Shown: one piece after another, positions 27,388 to 36,925 of the stretch | Numbering within the stretch: position 1 is the stretch's first letter | Layout: every line of letters begins with the position of its first letter | From: Methyloglobulus morosus KoM1 | GTDB taxonomy: Bacteria; Pseudomonadota; Gammaproteobacteria; Methylococcales; Methylomonadaceae | DNA length: 60,997 nucleotides | Assembly (NCBI RefSeq): GCF_000496735.2 | Contig: NZ_AYLO01000009.1 | Coordinates: forward strand, 2,531-63,527 | Reading direction: 5' to 3' | Notes under the pieces: generated by a model | Told to the model about the DNA's origin: nothing | The model's input: the letters and a program-made list of their open reading frames with translations, nothing else | The model's database searches: none | Position numbers and translations under genes: made by a program

Positions 27388-28424
27388 TGCCGACTGGATT
27401 CCAATAAGCCAAATAAATTTTTGGGATCATTAGGTTTCGGTATCATGGGTAACTCTGACCCTATGCGATGTTCTTTTGCCAGCTCATAGACAACCCGGAG
27501 TATAGAAAAATCTTCCAATGCAAAACCGACGCAATCAAATAATATAATCTCGCGATTATCTTGCCGCCCATACTTTTGCTGGCAGACCAGTTCCCATAAT
27601 TCGGCATAGATACACATGGCTGTACATTGCTGCACTTCCCCTTCTACCAGGGTTTGTGGCATATATTCGACCACCAGTTTGACTTGATTTAGGAATTCTT
27701 CAGACAGTTCGGTTTTCCCCGGACAATCGCCGCCCATCGCATGTATGAAAGTGCCTGGGGCAATATCGCCAATGTCCAACAAGGATTGCCGCTTTTTGGC
27801 GGCTGTCGCCGTAATGACAATATCAGCATGATGCACAGCTTGGGTAATACTGTCGCAAGGAATTAGCCTGAACTTTTGTCTGGACAGGTTTCTTGAGAAT
27901 TTGCTCATGGCTTGCGGGTCAGTATCGAAAAATCGCACCTCTTCAAGGCGGAAAAAACTGGCGAACGCCATCACTTGAAACTCTGATTGTGCCCCAGTGC
28001 CGATAATCGCCACTGATTTTGCTTCTTTACGGGCAAGATGTTTTGCCGCCAGGACACCCGTTGCTGCCGTCCTGAATGCTGTCAACAAAGTCATCTCACT
28101 GATCATCAGCGGATAGCCGCTAGCGACATCGCTTAAAAGACCTACAGCGACCACGTTGAGCTTGCCAAGAAGCGGATTGCCGGGATGTCCGTTAACATAT
28201 TTGAATGCATACAGGTGTTGGTCGGCACAAGGCATTAATTCGATCACGCCATGCGGATAATGTGTCGCATGACGTGGCGACAACAAAAACTCGTCCCATC
28301 GACCAAAATCTTCCTCCAATGCAGCAATAACGCGTTTGAAAAAATGGTCCAGGCCGATGGCCTGGACCATTTTTTGGATATCTGTAATGGTAAGGATTTT
28401 CATATTGCGCGTTGCATTCTGCAT
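27384..28424 (-). CDS. Ornithine cyclodeaminase-family protein
   Basis: 346 residues of the ornithine cyclodeaminase/mu-crystallin family. NAD motif AIIGTGAQSEFQ (about 140-150), the substrate-contact run FRTAATGVLAAKHLAR, and HAMGGDCPGKTEL with the conserved Asp fit true ornithine cyclodeaminases. It converts ornithine to proline and ammonia. Start is ATG 28424 or, equally possible, ATG 28403 (MKILTITD); neither has a strong site. Codons for residues 17-29 lie in a perfect 17-bp hairpin (28339-28375), which could affect expression. Arginase is convergent; PutA at 36926-40042 would oxidise the proline. Confidence 0.9.
   Translation of the reverse strand: MQNATRNMKILTITDIQKMVQAIGLDHFFKRVIAALEEDFGRWDEFLLSPRHATHYPHGVIELMPCADQHLYAFKYVNGHPGNPLLGKLNVVAVGLLSDVASGYPLMISEMTLLTAFRTAATGVLAAKHLARKEAKSVAIIGTGAQSEFQVMAFASFFRLEEVRFFDTDPQAMSKFSRNLSRQKFRLIPCDSITQAVHHADIVITATAAKKRQSLLDIGDIAPGTFIHAMGGDCPGKTELSEEFLNQVKLVVEYMPQTLVEGEVQQCTAMCIYAELWELVCQQKYGRQDNREIILFDCVGFALEDFSILRVVYELAKEHRIGSELPMIPKPNDPKNLFGLLESSRH
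28339..28375. promoter_or_regulatory. Perfect 17-bp hairpin with A/T-run arms inside the ocd coding start
   Basis: AAAAAATGGTCCAGGCC (28339-28355) and its exact complement GGCCTGGACCATTTTTT (28359-28375) flank a three-base loop. In the minus-strand transcript it forms a GC-rich stem that ends in a U run, like an intrinsic terminator, about 50-85 bases after the start codon. It codes for the residues KMVQAIGLDHFF. A regulatory role is inferred. Confidence 0.7.
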
Positions 28425-28794
28425 TACCTAAACGATTTATGCCCACTTTCATAAAAGCCAACGAACAACGAACGGTGAGTTTTGCCCGTTTATTTAACGA
28501 GTTGGGCAATTTATTCAATTTTTTGTTAAAAGCTTTGACAAGTTATCAGCCTTTACTATCCATTTAATGGCTATACTTGGGCTGGATAGGCTTTAAATGG
28601 CTGGCCCGTTGGCATGATCGCCACGAATACTTAGCCAGAACCTCTGGCTCCACTCAATTAAAGCCGTTTTAAGTTTTCTCCCCGATAACCATTTAAATGT
28701 TCTTATAAATTTGCACTTATGCATCACCATAGCGTCTAATCGAAAGTTGGAAGTGCGGATAAAATACGCTTAGGTTAATTGCCAAAAAATCACT
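28425..28794. other. Intergenic region with a small hairpin
   Basis: The 370 bp separates ocd (minus) from the STAS gene (plus). A perfect 7-bp hairpin, AGCCAGA-ACC-TCTGGCT, lies at 28633-28649. No gene was recognised. The promoters for both flanking genes should be here, but no convincing -35/-10 pair stood out. Confidence 0.45.
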
Positions 28795-29133
28795 ATGAAT
28801 TTGAAACAAGAAAAAATAAATGACTATAGCGTCCTGACTATCCTGGATGAAAGGATTGATGCCCATAATTCAGGCGAATTGAAAGTATATCTTCTACAGA
28901 TGATAGAAGGCGGCGAGAAGCGCATTATTGTGCACTTAGGCCATGTCCGCTTCATTGATAGCTCAGGCTTAGGCGCTTTATTGTCCGGTAATAAACAGGT
29001 TCTTGCCCGATCGGGGGAATTTGCGTTGACCAATATCCAGAAGCAAGTGCTTTCGATGTTTGAACTGACCCGACTCAACCGAGTATTCGACATTCACGAC
29101 GATTTTACGGAGTCGTTTGGTAATGGAACTTAG
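28795..29133 (+). CDS. STAS-domain anti-sigma-factor antagonist (RsbV/SpoIIAA-like)
   Basis: 112 residues with a full STAS fold. The phosphorylated serine motif is FIDSSGLGALLSG (residues 58-70), where Ser61/Ser62 is the expected switch site. This type of protein, when dephosphorylated, binds the partner kinase and frees the kinase's target. The gene overlaps the following kinase gene by about 11 bases, so the two are co-translated. The likely phosphatase is the SpoIIE-domain protein at 32975-35227. No sigma factor is nearby, so the final target may be an anti-sigma, a c-di-GMP enzyme or another protein. Confidence 0.92.
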   Translation: MNLKQEKINDYSVLTILDERIDAHNSGELKVYLLQMIEGGEKRIIVHLGHVRFIDSSGLGALLSGNKQVLARSGEFALTNIQKQVLSMFELTRLNRVFDIHDDFTESFGNGT

Positions 29134-29566
29134 AGCCCCTATGTGTGACACTTTTATTCATGTAGACGTTGTAATCCCAACTCAAACCAAATATTTGGCT
29201 TTAATCGCCAGTATTGGCGAACGCATCGCCAAGGAATTGGACAATTTTACGGGAGACCGGGAAGCATTGTCGTATCAGTTGAACCTAGTACTAACCGAGG
29301 CGACGGTCAACGTCATTAAACATGCGTGCGAGGATGACATAAAAAACTGCGTTAGAGTGACCATTAATCTCCAGGAGGATGCATTAAATATCAAGGTCTA
29401 TGATTATGGCCAAGGTTTTGACCTGGAAGCCGTGCCGTTGCCGGATTTAGACCATCCAGGAGAAAGTGGGATGGGACTTTTTCTTATTCGCAGTTTGATG
29501 GATTCAGTCACGTACACCCAACATGCAGATTACAATGTACTGGAGATTATTAAATACCTAAAATAA
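29123..29566 (+). CDS. RsbW/SpoIIAB-like serine kinase (anti-sigma-type)
   Basis: Start placed at ATG 29123; TTG 29117 and ATG 29141 are possible. The 147-residue GHKL ATPase domain shows the N-box LNLVLTEATVNVIKHA (Glu/Asn), the G1 motif VYDYGQGFD and the G2 motif GMGLFLIRSLMD. These bind ATP for phosphorylation of the STAS partner. The gene overlaps the end of the STAS gene and is followed 45 bp later by the glutamate dehydrogenase gene. Kinase activity is expected from the family; the protein it sequesters is not encoded here. Confidence 0.9.
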   Translation: MELRAPMCDTFIHVDVVIPTQTKYLALIASIGERIAKELDNFTGDREALSYQLNLVLTEATVNVIKHACEDDIKNCVRVTINLQEDALNIKVYDYGQGFDLEAVPLPDLDHPGESGMGLFLIRSLMDSVTYTQHADYNVLEIIKYLK

Positions 29567-29611
29567 GGTATTCTCATTGATAATGAAGTAGGCCAACCAA
29601 CAATCGCAAGC

Positions 29612-32600
29612 ATGGATGAACAATGGCATAAAAAAACCCTCTCCTGGCAAAATCGCTTCAAATTGCTTGCCCTTAGGGCTTTGGGCAAACAAGCGGGTAG
29701 TCGGTTATGGCAAAAATACCGTGCATTATTCCCAACGGACTATCAAACGCTGATTGCGCCCCGTTACGCCCTGAACGATATTCTCCAGCTAGAGCATTTA
29801 GTCGCCACGAATAGCGAAAGCGTCAGCCTAGTGAGGCCTTACGCAAGCCAACCGGACTACCGCCTGCATTTTTATAGCCTCCAGGAACGCTATCTGGATG
29901 AATTTATTCCTGTCCTTGAGAACTTGAATTTACGGGTCATGGACCAAGTCCAGTTCACTTTCAAAATTGAAGGTGTAACTGCCACTATCAAAAGTTTCAC
30001 CGTCAAGGCCGCGCGCAGCCAGTGCACTTCACTTAACCAGGTAAAAAAACGCTTGTTGGAAACCATTCAAGCTGTCACGGAGGGAAGGGTCGAAAATGAT
30101 GCCCTGAACAAACTGTGCGTGCTAACAGGGATGGCCTGGCATGAAATAGATGTGCTGCGCGCTTACCGAAATTACTACCTACAAATTAGTTATCGGACGA
30201 CAACCGCTAGTTTTCATCATAGCATCATAAAAAATCCACAAGTCGCGCTCGATTTGTTCCGCTATTTTGAAGCCAGGTTCAGGCCCAATCCCGACTGGGA
30301 TGACCCTATGTCCCGAGAAGAGCGGGCGTTATTCCCGCTGCGGATTCAGTTATTGGACGGCATTAATTCGGTCACCGACCTCAATGATGACCGGGTCTTG
30401 CGTACAGTCTTTAATTTAATAGACGCAACGGTCAGGTGTAATTACCATAATCGCCGTTATCACCCAGATTACTTTATCGCATTTAAAATTAATAGCCTAG
30501 GCGTGATCGACATGCCTTCCAACAAACCGTACTGCGAAATCTACGTCCACTCTGTCGATATGGAAGGAGTCCATTTACGGGGCGGCAAAATTTCGCGCGG
30601 GGGAATCCGCTGGTCTGACCGCACCGATGATTTCAGGACGGAAATACTGGGTTTGATGCAAACCCAAATCAACAAAAACGCCTTGATTATTCCGACGGGG
30701 GCTAAGGGTGGTTTTGTCGTGAAAGAAAACGGCCCTATGCAAGATTTCAAAAAGGCAGGGGAAAAGGCTTACATTCGTTTAATACACGGATTGCTCGATT
30801 TGACCGACAATTATAGCGACGGTGCAATCGTCAGTCCCGAAGGCATCGTTTGCCATGACGATCCTGACCCTTATCTGGTAGTGGCGGCGGATAAAGGCAC
30901 GGCAAAATTCTCGGATATTGCGAATGCAGTTGCAAAGGAATATGGCTTCTGGCTGGTCGATGCCTTTGCCAGCGGCGGTTCGCACGGATATGACCATAAA
31001 GCGTTAGGCATAACGGCACGCGGCGCTTGGGAATGTGTAAAACAACATTTCCGCGAGCTAGGGAAAGACATTCAGCAAGAAGCGTTCACAGTGATTGGCA
31101 TCGGTAGCATGGATGGCGATGTGTTTGGCAATGGTATGCTGCAATCGCCCTATATTCGCTTGTTGGCCGCATTCAGCGGCCAACATATCTTTATAGATCC
31201 CAATCCGCCTGACAATGACGCCTCGTTTAATGAGCGCAAGCGTCTATTTGAATTGCCCGGCTCGTCTTGGGATGATTATGACCGCAGCCTCATATCCAGC
31301 GGCGGCGGCGTTTTTTCCCGTTCGGCCAAAGATATCCATGTTTCCGCCGAACTCAAGAAATGGCTAGGCATCCGTTATAACACGATAGACAGCGAATCCC
31401 TGATCCGCTATTTACTGCAAACCCCAGTCGACTTGTTATGGCTGGGCGGCATAGGCACTTATGTAAAAGCTAGTACGGAAAAGCAAGAAGAAGTCGGTGA
31501 CAAAGGCAACGATAACGTACGCGTGGATGCTTGTGAACTTGGCGCTAAAGTCGTAGGTGAGGGCGCCAACCTGGGCTTTACCCAAAAAGCACGCATCGAA
31601 TTCAATTTGCGCGGCGGTCGCATCAATACCGATGCGGTGGATAATTCCGCAGGAGTCGACACATCCGACCATGAAGTTAATTTAAAAATACTGCTGAACA
31701 ACTTACACAAGAAAAATCTAATTGACGACTCGCAATCGTTATTTGGCGACATGACAAGGGCTGTTTGTCGGTTAGTGTTGGCAGACAACATTGCGCAGGG
31801 CCTTTGCCTCTCCTTGGATCAGCGCCGCAGTGCTGACAATCCGGTAATGTTTTTGCAGGTTGCCGATCACTTGGAAGCTAGCGGATATTTGGACAGGTCG
31901 GTTGTAGCCTTCCCGCAATCCAAAGAAATCCTATCCCGTCCAGGACAGGTTATCTCCAGGCCGGAACTGGCCGATTTAATGGCCGCCAGTAAAATGTATT
32001 TATCCCATCACATACAGGTTCATACAGGGAATCTTGATAATGAAATCTACGGACCTTATTTAGAATCCTATTTTCCTGGTCAGCTTGGAGGGCCGTTTAA
32101 ACAGCATTTAAGCGAACATCCCTTAGCCAATGAAATTAAAGCGACCGTCATCAGCAACAAGATAATCAATCAGGCAGGCTGCAACTTTTTAACCTTTAGT
32201 GTTGGAAACGAAAACGGCGGCATTCTCGATGCCGTCAATTGTTACTTGGCCTTTGACCGGATTTTACAGGCGGACTTATTACGCAAAGCGATTGGTGCTT
32301 TTGACAATACCGTAACGGCGGATAAACAATATCAATTGTTGCAACAACTTGAACAAACTTTGATGGATTTTTGTCGCTGGACGTTAGCGCACAGCAGGGC
32401 CATTCGTCCGGAGTCAAGCACAATAAGCTTGTACAGCCGCTATTTAAGTGCTTATGAAGAATATCTTAACAAAAATAAGCCTGATAGTTGGCTAAAACAG
32501 CTTAGCCACTATGAAAAAGAGAAAATTCCTGCTGCTTTACTGCAAAAACTGGCCTTTATTGCCACTATTCAGGATTTTCCTTTTATCGTGACCCTGTGTT

Positions 32601-32950
32601 GCGAAACCCAGCAAGATTTTACATCAATCTTTGGCTTATTAAACGACATTAGGGGCTCGCTTGGCTTGGATGAAATCCAAAAGCAGCTAAGCGATATACT
32701 CTTGCGCGATGAGTGGGAAAGAAAAGTGGCGGAAGACTTGCAAGATGACATGCAACATATCTTAGGTCAATTCCTAAAGAAAATCATAGCTAACCGGATT
32801 ACCTGCACTGCCTTTTTTGAAAGTCAGATTGACCCACGACAAATCAAGCAGTACGAACGGATTCACCTGGAAATTAAAAATACCCAACCCGCTAATCTAT
32901 TGCCTTACGTTTTACTGGTCAGGGCATTGGCTAAAATGATTGCAGCCTAA
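29612..32950 (+). CDS. NAD-specific glutamate dehydrogenase, shortened large class
   Basis: 1112 residues, compared with about 1600 for the 180-kDa class. Alignment by eye puts its N-terminus several hundred residues into that class, so the long N-terminal regulatory part is missing. The catalytic core is complete: GGIRWSDRTDDFRTEILGL, PTGAKGGFV with the reactive lysine, VDAFASGGSHGYDHK, and the NAD fold around IGIGSMDGDVFGNGM. It deaminates glutamate to 2-oxoglutarate with NAD+. The gene follows the STAS/kinase pair closely and may share their transcript. It would take up glutamate produced by PutA. Start ATG 29612. Confidence 0.92.
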   Translation: MDEQWHKKTLSWQNRFKLLALRALGKQAGSRLWQKYRALFPTDYQTLIAPRYALNDILQLEHLVATNSESVSLVRPYASQPDYRLHFYSLQERYLDEFIPVLENLNLRVMDQVQFTFKIEGVTATIKSFTVKAARSQCTSLNQVKKRLLETIQAVTEGRVENDALNKLCVLTGMAWHEIDVLRAYRNYYLQISYRTTTASFHHSIIKNPQVALDLFRYFEARFRPNPDWDDPMSREERALFPLRIQLLDGINSVTDLNDDRVLRTVFNLIDATVRCNYHNRRYHPDYFIAFKINSLGVIDMPSNKPYCEIYVHSVDMEGVHLRGGKISRGGIRWSDRTDDFRTEILGLMQTQINKNALIIPTGAKGGFVVKENGPMQDFKKAGEKAYIRLIHGLLDLTDNYSDGAIVSPEGIVCHDDPDPYLVVAADKGTAKFSDIANAVAKEYGFWLVDAFASGGSHGYDHKALGITARGAWECVKQHFRELGKDIQQEAFTVIGIGSMDGDVFGNGMLQSPYIRLLAAFSGQHIFIDPNPPDNDASFNERKRLFELPGSSWDDYDRSLISSGGGVFSRSAKDIHVSAELKKWLGIRYNTIDSESLIRYLLQTPVDLLWLGGIGTYVKASTEKQEEVGDKGNDNVRVDACELGAKVVGEGANLGFTQKARIEFNLRGGRINTDAVDNSAGVDTSDHEVNLKILLNNLHKKNLIDDSQSLFGDMTRAVCRLVLADNIAQGLCLSLDQRRSADNPVMFLQVADHLEASGYLDRSVVAFPQSKEILSRPGQVISRPELADLMAASKMYLSHHIQVHTGNLDNEIYGPYLESYFPGQLGGPFKQHLSEHPLANEIKATVISNKIINQAGCNFLTFSVGNENGGILDAVNCYLAFDRILQADLLRKAIGAFDNTVTADKQYQLLQQLEQTLMDFCRWTLAHSRAIRPESSTISLYSRYLSAYEEYLNKNKPDSWLKQLSHYEKEKIPAALLQKLAFIATIQDFPFIVTLCCETQQDFTSIFGLLNDIRGSLGLDEIQKQLSDILLRDEWERKVAEDLQDDMQHILGQFLKKIIANRITCTAFFESQIDPRQIKQYERIHLEIKNTQPANLLPYVLLVRALAKMIAA

Positions 32951-32974
32951 GATTTAAGCTGAAACGAATTGGAT

Positions 32975-35227
32975 TCAATGGCATTTTAAAACCATCAACG
33001 TAATATCATCGGCAAATGCGTTGCTTTGGCTAAACTGCCTTAACGAAACGAAGATTTCATCAATGATAGCTTGCGGTTGTTCCTGTGCATTTTGGGATAC
33101 AATAGCTTTTACTCGATCCAGGCCGAAAAATTCCTTACTGGTATTTTCGACTTCGATTAAGCCATCGGTATAAAACAGGATCACATCACCTTTCTCAAGC
33201 ATTGTCGTTTTCTCTTCAAAAACAACATTTTTTCTAACCCCAAGCAGTAAGCCTTCGGCATCTAGTTTCTTAAACTCCCCCTCATACTGATTGAGCAACA
33301 AAGGCGGCGGGTGTCCGGCATTGGCAAACCTTAATTGTTGCGTGTGTATGTTGTATTGCAAGTAAAACAAGGTGATGAAGTAATCTGATTTATCTAAATC
33401 GTCGAATAAGAAATTGTTTAGGACCACTAGCGTTTCTGAAGGGGTCGCCAGAAGATTGGTTTGTGCCCGTATCGCGCTGCGGGCTTCGACCATAAACAAG
33501 GCGGGGCCGATGGAATGGCCAGAAACGTCGGCTATAACGATGTCCAATTGGCCTTCTTTCCGAAAGAAATAATCAAAATAGTCGCCCCCCACTTTATCGG
33601 CAGGGAGGCAAAAACCCGCTAATTCAAAATCTTCCGATTTAATGGGGGCAGAAGGAGATAATGTTGCTTGAATCTGTTGGGCAATCTTGATTTCATTCTG
33701 GGCGATCGCCAAGTTAACTTGGGCCTGCCGGATTTGTTCCTCCGCCGCTTTACGGTTGGAAATGTCGTGCATGAAGCCGCTAAAGATATAGGTATTGCCG
33801 AACTTCAAGGGCGAAACGCTCAGCTCTACAGGAAATTCAGTGCCGTCGCGGCGTAAGGCAACTTGTTCCGACTGTTTGTTTAACATTGGGCCAACACCGG
33901 TTTGTAAAAACGTCTTTAAGCCGTCTCGGTGTGCTTTATGGAAACGGGGTGGGATAATCAATTCGTCCAGGCGCCGGCCTATCGCTTCTTCGCTTGACCA
34001 TCCGAACATCTTTTCGGCGCGATGATTCCAATCGGTAACGATGCCATACGAGTCCATGAGGATAATCGCATTCATCGAACTTTCGATAATCAGCCTTGTG
34101 CGTTTTTCAGACTCTATCAAAGCCTCCTGGAAGTGCATCCTGGCAGTAATGTCATGGTCAACACCCCGCCATTTCAACAATTTACCCTGGGCATTGAAAA
34201 TCGGCAAACCCGTCGATTCGGTCAGGATTTGTTGCCCGTCCCTATGTTGATAGTGGTTAATTAAGCCATAAAATGGCTTATGGCTAGTGGCGTACGTTCG
34301 TTGGCTTTTTTGGTCTTGGGCGGTCAAAAATTCCGTGTACTGCCTGCCAATGATTTGATCCCGACTGAATCCCAGAATTTGTGCAACGGCGTTACTGCAA
34401 TAGAGGTAATAGCCTTCGGGGTCTTGTTCCCATAACCATTCGCCGGTCATTTCCGCCATTTGCCGAAACCGTTCCTCACTTTCGGCCAGCGCGGATTCTG
34501 CTTCTTTACGTCGCGTGATGTCTTCCTCAACAGCAACAAAATGGGTGATGTCGCCCGCACTATTTTTTATGCCGCTAATGCTTTCATAGACCCAGTACAG
34601 TTCGCCATTTTTTTTTCGGCCTTGAAACTCCCCCCGCCATTCCCCTGTGCTAAGTAGCATTTGCCACATATTTTGGTCGAATTCTGAAGGCGTGTTGCCG
34701 GTTTGCAGCATCCTGGGATTTTGGCCGAGTAATTCCTGGGTAGTGTAGCCCGTGAGTTCGGCAAATTTCGGATTCGCATATTCTATCCTCCCGGCACGGT
34801 CAGTAATCAGCATCGCACTGGCACTTTGTTCGACAACCCTGTGCATCCTGAATAAATCATTGTCCGGCTCGATAGCTTGGATCAATAAAAAAATGTCCGT
34901 GTGTTTGGGATGTTGATTGGGTAGCGGGGAAATGGACAATAAGACATGGATTTTATGACGGCCTTTCGAGACGATTTCACCTTCAAAACAGTTGTCGGCG
35001 GTTAAGTCGTCCATCTTTGCGACAGCCGACTGCCATAAGTCCATTACCTTGTCAGTTGCGAAGATCAGGGCTAGCGGTTTGCCGACAAGTTCATTTTCAC
35101 TATAGCCCAGAAGGCTTTCAGTCGAGCAGTTGACTTGATGAATACGTGGGATATTGTCTACCTTATCAGAATGGTTGATCCTGACGATGACCATATTGAA
35201 ACTGAGACTGTCTATGATATGGTGCAT
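32975..35227 (-). CDS. PAS-domain SpoIIE/PP2C-type phosphatase (RsbU-like)
   Basis: 750 residues without evident membrane helices. Four PAS/PAC repeats fill about 1-510: for example LTGYTTQELLGQNPRML and MFGWSSEEAIGRRLDEL. A short coiled coil follows, then a SpoIIE-type phosphatase (about 540-750) with the metal-site Asp residues in KVGGDYFDY, IADVSGHSIGPALFM, and FADDITLMVL. It would dephosphorylate a phosphorylated STAS protein. The STAS and kinase genes lie on the other side of the convergent glutamate dehydrogenase gene, so the three probably form one partner switch. The PAS inputs may sense redox, oxygen or small ligands. Confidence 0.92.
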   Translation of the reverse strand: MHHIIDSLSFNMVIVRINHSDKVDNIPRIHQVNCSTESLLGYSENELVGKPLALIFATDKVMDLWQSAVAKMDDLTADNCFEGEIVSKGRHKIHVLLSISPLPNQHPKHTDIFLLIQAIEPDNDLFRMHRVVEQSASAMLITDRAGRIEYANPKFAELTGYTTQELLGQNPRMLQTGNTPSEFDQNMWQMLLSTGEWRGEFQGRKKNGELYWVYESISGIKNSAGDITHFVAVEEDITRRKEAESALAESEERFRQMAEMTGEWLWEQDPEGYYLYCSNAVAQILGFSRDQIIGRQYTEFLTAQDQKSQRTYATSHKPFYGLINHYQHRDGQQILTESTGLPIFNAQGKLLKWRGVDHDITARMHFQEALIESEKRTRLIIESSMNAIILMDSYGIVTDWNHRAEKMFGWSSEEAIGRRLDELIIPPRFHKAHRDGLKTFLQTGVGPMLNKQSEQVALRRDGTEFPVELSVSPLKFGNTYIFSGFMHDISNRKAAEEQIRQAQVNLAIAQNEIKIAQQIQATLSPSAPIKSEDFELAGFCLPADKVGGDYFDYFFRKEGQLDIVIADVSGHSIGPALFMVEARSAIRAQTNLLATPSETLVVLNNFLFDDLDKSDYFITLFYLQYNIHTQQLRFANAGHPPPLLLNQYEGEFKKLDAEGLLLGVRKNVVFEEKTTMLEKGDVILFYTDGLIEVENTSKEFFGLDRVKAIVSQNAQEQPQAIIDEIFVSLRQFSQSNAFADDITLMVLKCH

Positions 35228-35330
35228 GTTGGGGGTTGGGTGCTATTGCTGTTTTAGATCATATCAGGGCGACCAGGAGTCGAACTCAACCTATTAAAAT
35301 ACCCGTATAATGAAGCAAAATTCAGGCCAT

Positions 35331-36158
35331 TCACCCTGATGTCTTCCTGCCTTTGGGGATCATCTGAAAGAGCTTCCTAATATTGCGTTCCGTTATAAAC
35401 GCCAGAAAAAAAAGTTGCAAGAAATTTTCTGCTTCAAGAATATCCAAACCAATTTTTTCGGGGATCAACTCCTTACGGGTGTCAAATAATTTATCCCAAA
35501 ACGCCAGGACGATGCCGTAGTTACTGTCATGTTCGCTACGCAAAGTCGAGTGGTGGGTGCGATGCAGGTAAGGCGTGATGATATAGTTCGACAGCTGTTT
35601 TTCATTCTCGAAGGTGATATTGCTATGGTGAAAGAAAATAAAAAACAATTGGACAGATTCCATCACCAGCACCAAATAAGCATCAACTCCGATAAGGACG
35701 ACAAATGCACATTTGTAGAGGATTTCAAGGAACAAATCTATCACGTGAAAACGAAATCCGGTGGAAGTGTTAAAACTTTTGTCGCTGTGATGTACCTTAT
35801 GGAAGCGCCACAGGAACTCATATTTGTGGCTGGCTACATGCCAAGCATAAATCGCCAAGTCATACAGCAAAAAGGCAAATATCCACTTGACGGGGTTATT
35901 GCCCCCCATTTCGCTCAAGAGCCCATGTGAAGAGAATTGTTGCGCCACAATAAACAGGGAAGTTGCCCTGAGTACAGTCAGGATGATGTTATTGAACAGA
36001 AATGTGGTGGTGTTAGTGACAAAAGATTCCTTGTCGATTTTTTCGGTGAAACGTCGATAAGGCTTCAGATGTTCCATGACGACCAAAGCGATGAAGGCAA
36101 GAATGGCTAATCCAAATAAGATTTGGCTGGGAAGCATGTCGATCGCGTCATTTTGCAT
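35331..36158 (-). CDS. Fatty-acid hydroxylase / sterol desaturase superfamily protein
   Basis: 275 residues with four or more membrane helices. The di-iron histidine clusters are present: HVASHKYEFLWRFHKVHHSD, HHSNITF and LHRTHHSTLR. These enzymes use O2 to hydroxylate or desaturate lipids at the membrane. The substrate is not clear; it could be a fatty acid, hopanoid, carotenoid or sterol. The next gene upstream, 31 bases away on the same strand, encodes an SRPBCC-fold protein, and the two are likely co-transcribed. No other lipid gene is near. Start ATG 36158 fits the first helix. Confidence 0.85.
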   Translation of the reverse strand: MQNDAIDMLPSQILFGLAILAFIALVVMEHLKPYRRFTEKIDKESFVTNTTTFLFNNIILTVLRATSLFIVAQQFSSHGLLSEMGGNNPVKWIFAFLLYDLAIYAWHVASHKYEFLWRFHKVHHSDKSFNTSTGFRFHVIDLFLEILYKCAFVVLIGVDAYLVLVMESVQLFFIFFHHSNITFENEKQLSNYIITPYLHRTHHSTLRSEHDSNYGIVLAFWDKLFDTRKELIPEKIGLDILEAENFLQLFFLAFITERNIRKLFQMIPKGRKTSG

Positions 36159-36189
36159 GGTCGTTTCCCCGTTCTAAACAAGCAGTCGG

Positions 36190-36690
36190 TCAAATTGCCC
36201 TGTCAGTAAGTCGTTGGCAATCGAGTTCTTCATCCATTAAATTTTTAATGTTTTCCACCGTATGTTCAGCGCCTTCTTCGATGGCCGTGCGGATCGAATG
36301 CTCAAATGGCCACATAAACGGTTCTAATTCCAAAATCTCAAAGGAATACTCCAGCTCCGTTACATCCTGGCCTGCTTTGGCGGAAAATCGGTAAGTATTG
36401 CGAAACGATGCGTCCACAGCCTTCAAAGTCACTTTTTGGGGTGGCTCAAATTCCGATACTTCGAAGACAGATTCTACTTTTTCATCTTGGTCTTGCCGGA
36501 TTTGCTTCGCTTTCGCCCCCACAAAAACCTGCTTTCCTGTCAGCAAATTAAATTCTGAAACTTCCAGCGCCCATTTCGGATAATTGTCAAAAAAATGCTC
36601 TCCCACAAACCGAAATACCTCATCGACGGGTTTATTGATTTCAACACTGGCTTTGCCTTTTATCGGATGAGAAATGTCAAATGGGTACAT
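36190..36690 (-). CDS. SRPBCC (START/polyketide-cyclase-like) protein
   Basis: 166 residues starting at ATG 36690 after GAGAGGAGAG. The opening KASVEINKPVDEVFRFVGEHFF and the later YRFSAKAGQDVTELEYSF give the helix-grip pattern of the SRPBCC superfamily, which binds hydrophobic ligands in a cavity. No catalytic residues are known for this group. Adjacent to a membrane lipid hydroxylase gene, it may carry or sense the lipid substrate or product. That role is inference. No signal peptide is visible, so it is cytoplasmic. Confidence 0.75.
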   Translation of the reverse strand: MYPFDISHPIKGKASVEINKPVDEVFRFVGEHFFDNYPKWALEVSEFNLLTGKQVFVGAKAKQIRQDQDEKVESVFEVSEFEPPQKVTLKAVDASFRNTYRFSAKAGQDVTELEYSFEILELEPFMWPFEHSIRTAIEEGAEHTVENIKNLMDEELDCQRLTDRAI

Positions 36691-36925
36691 AAACTCTCTC
36701 CTCTCAAATTAAATGCCTAACTCCTGCCACCTTAATGCTTACGTATTCAAATTTAATCTATTCCTTTTTGTAAACTTTACAACCAGAAAAATTCAAAAAT
36801 TTCGCCCTTTAATGGTGCTTTATTCCTTGTTTTGTGACAATAATGCTTATGCATTGGTTCAGAATTAAACTGCATTAATATTAAGCAGTTACAGTTAAAT
36901 CAGATTTGTCATTATAGGCTACATT

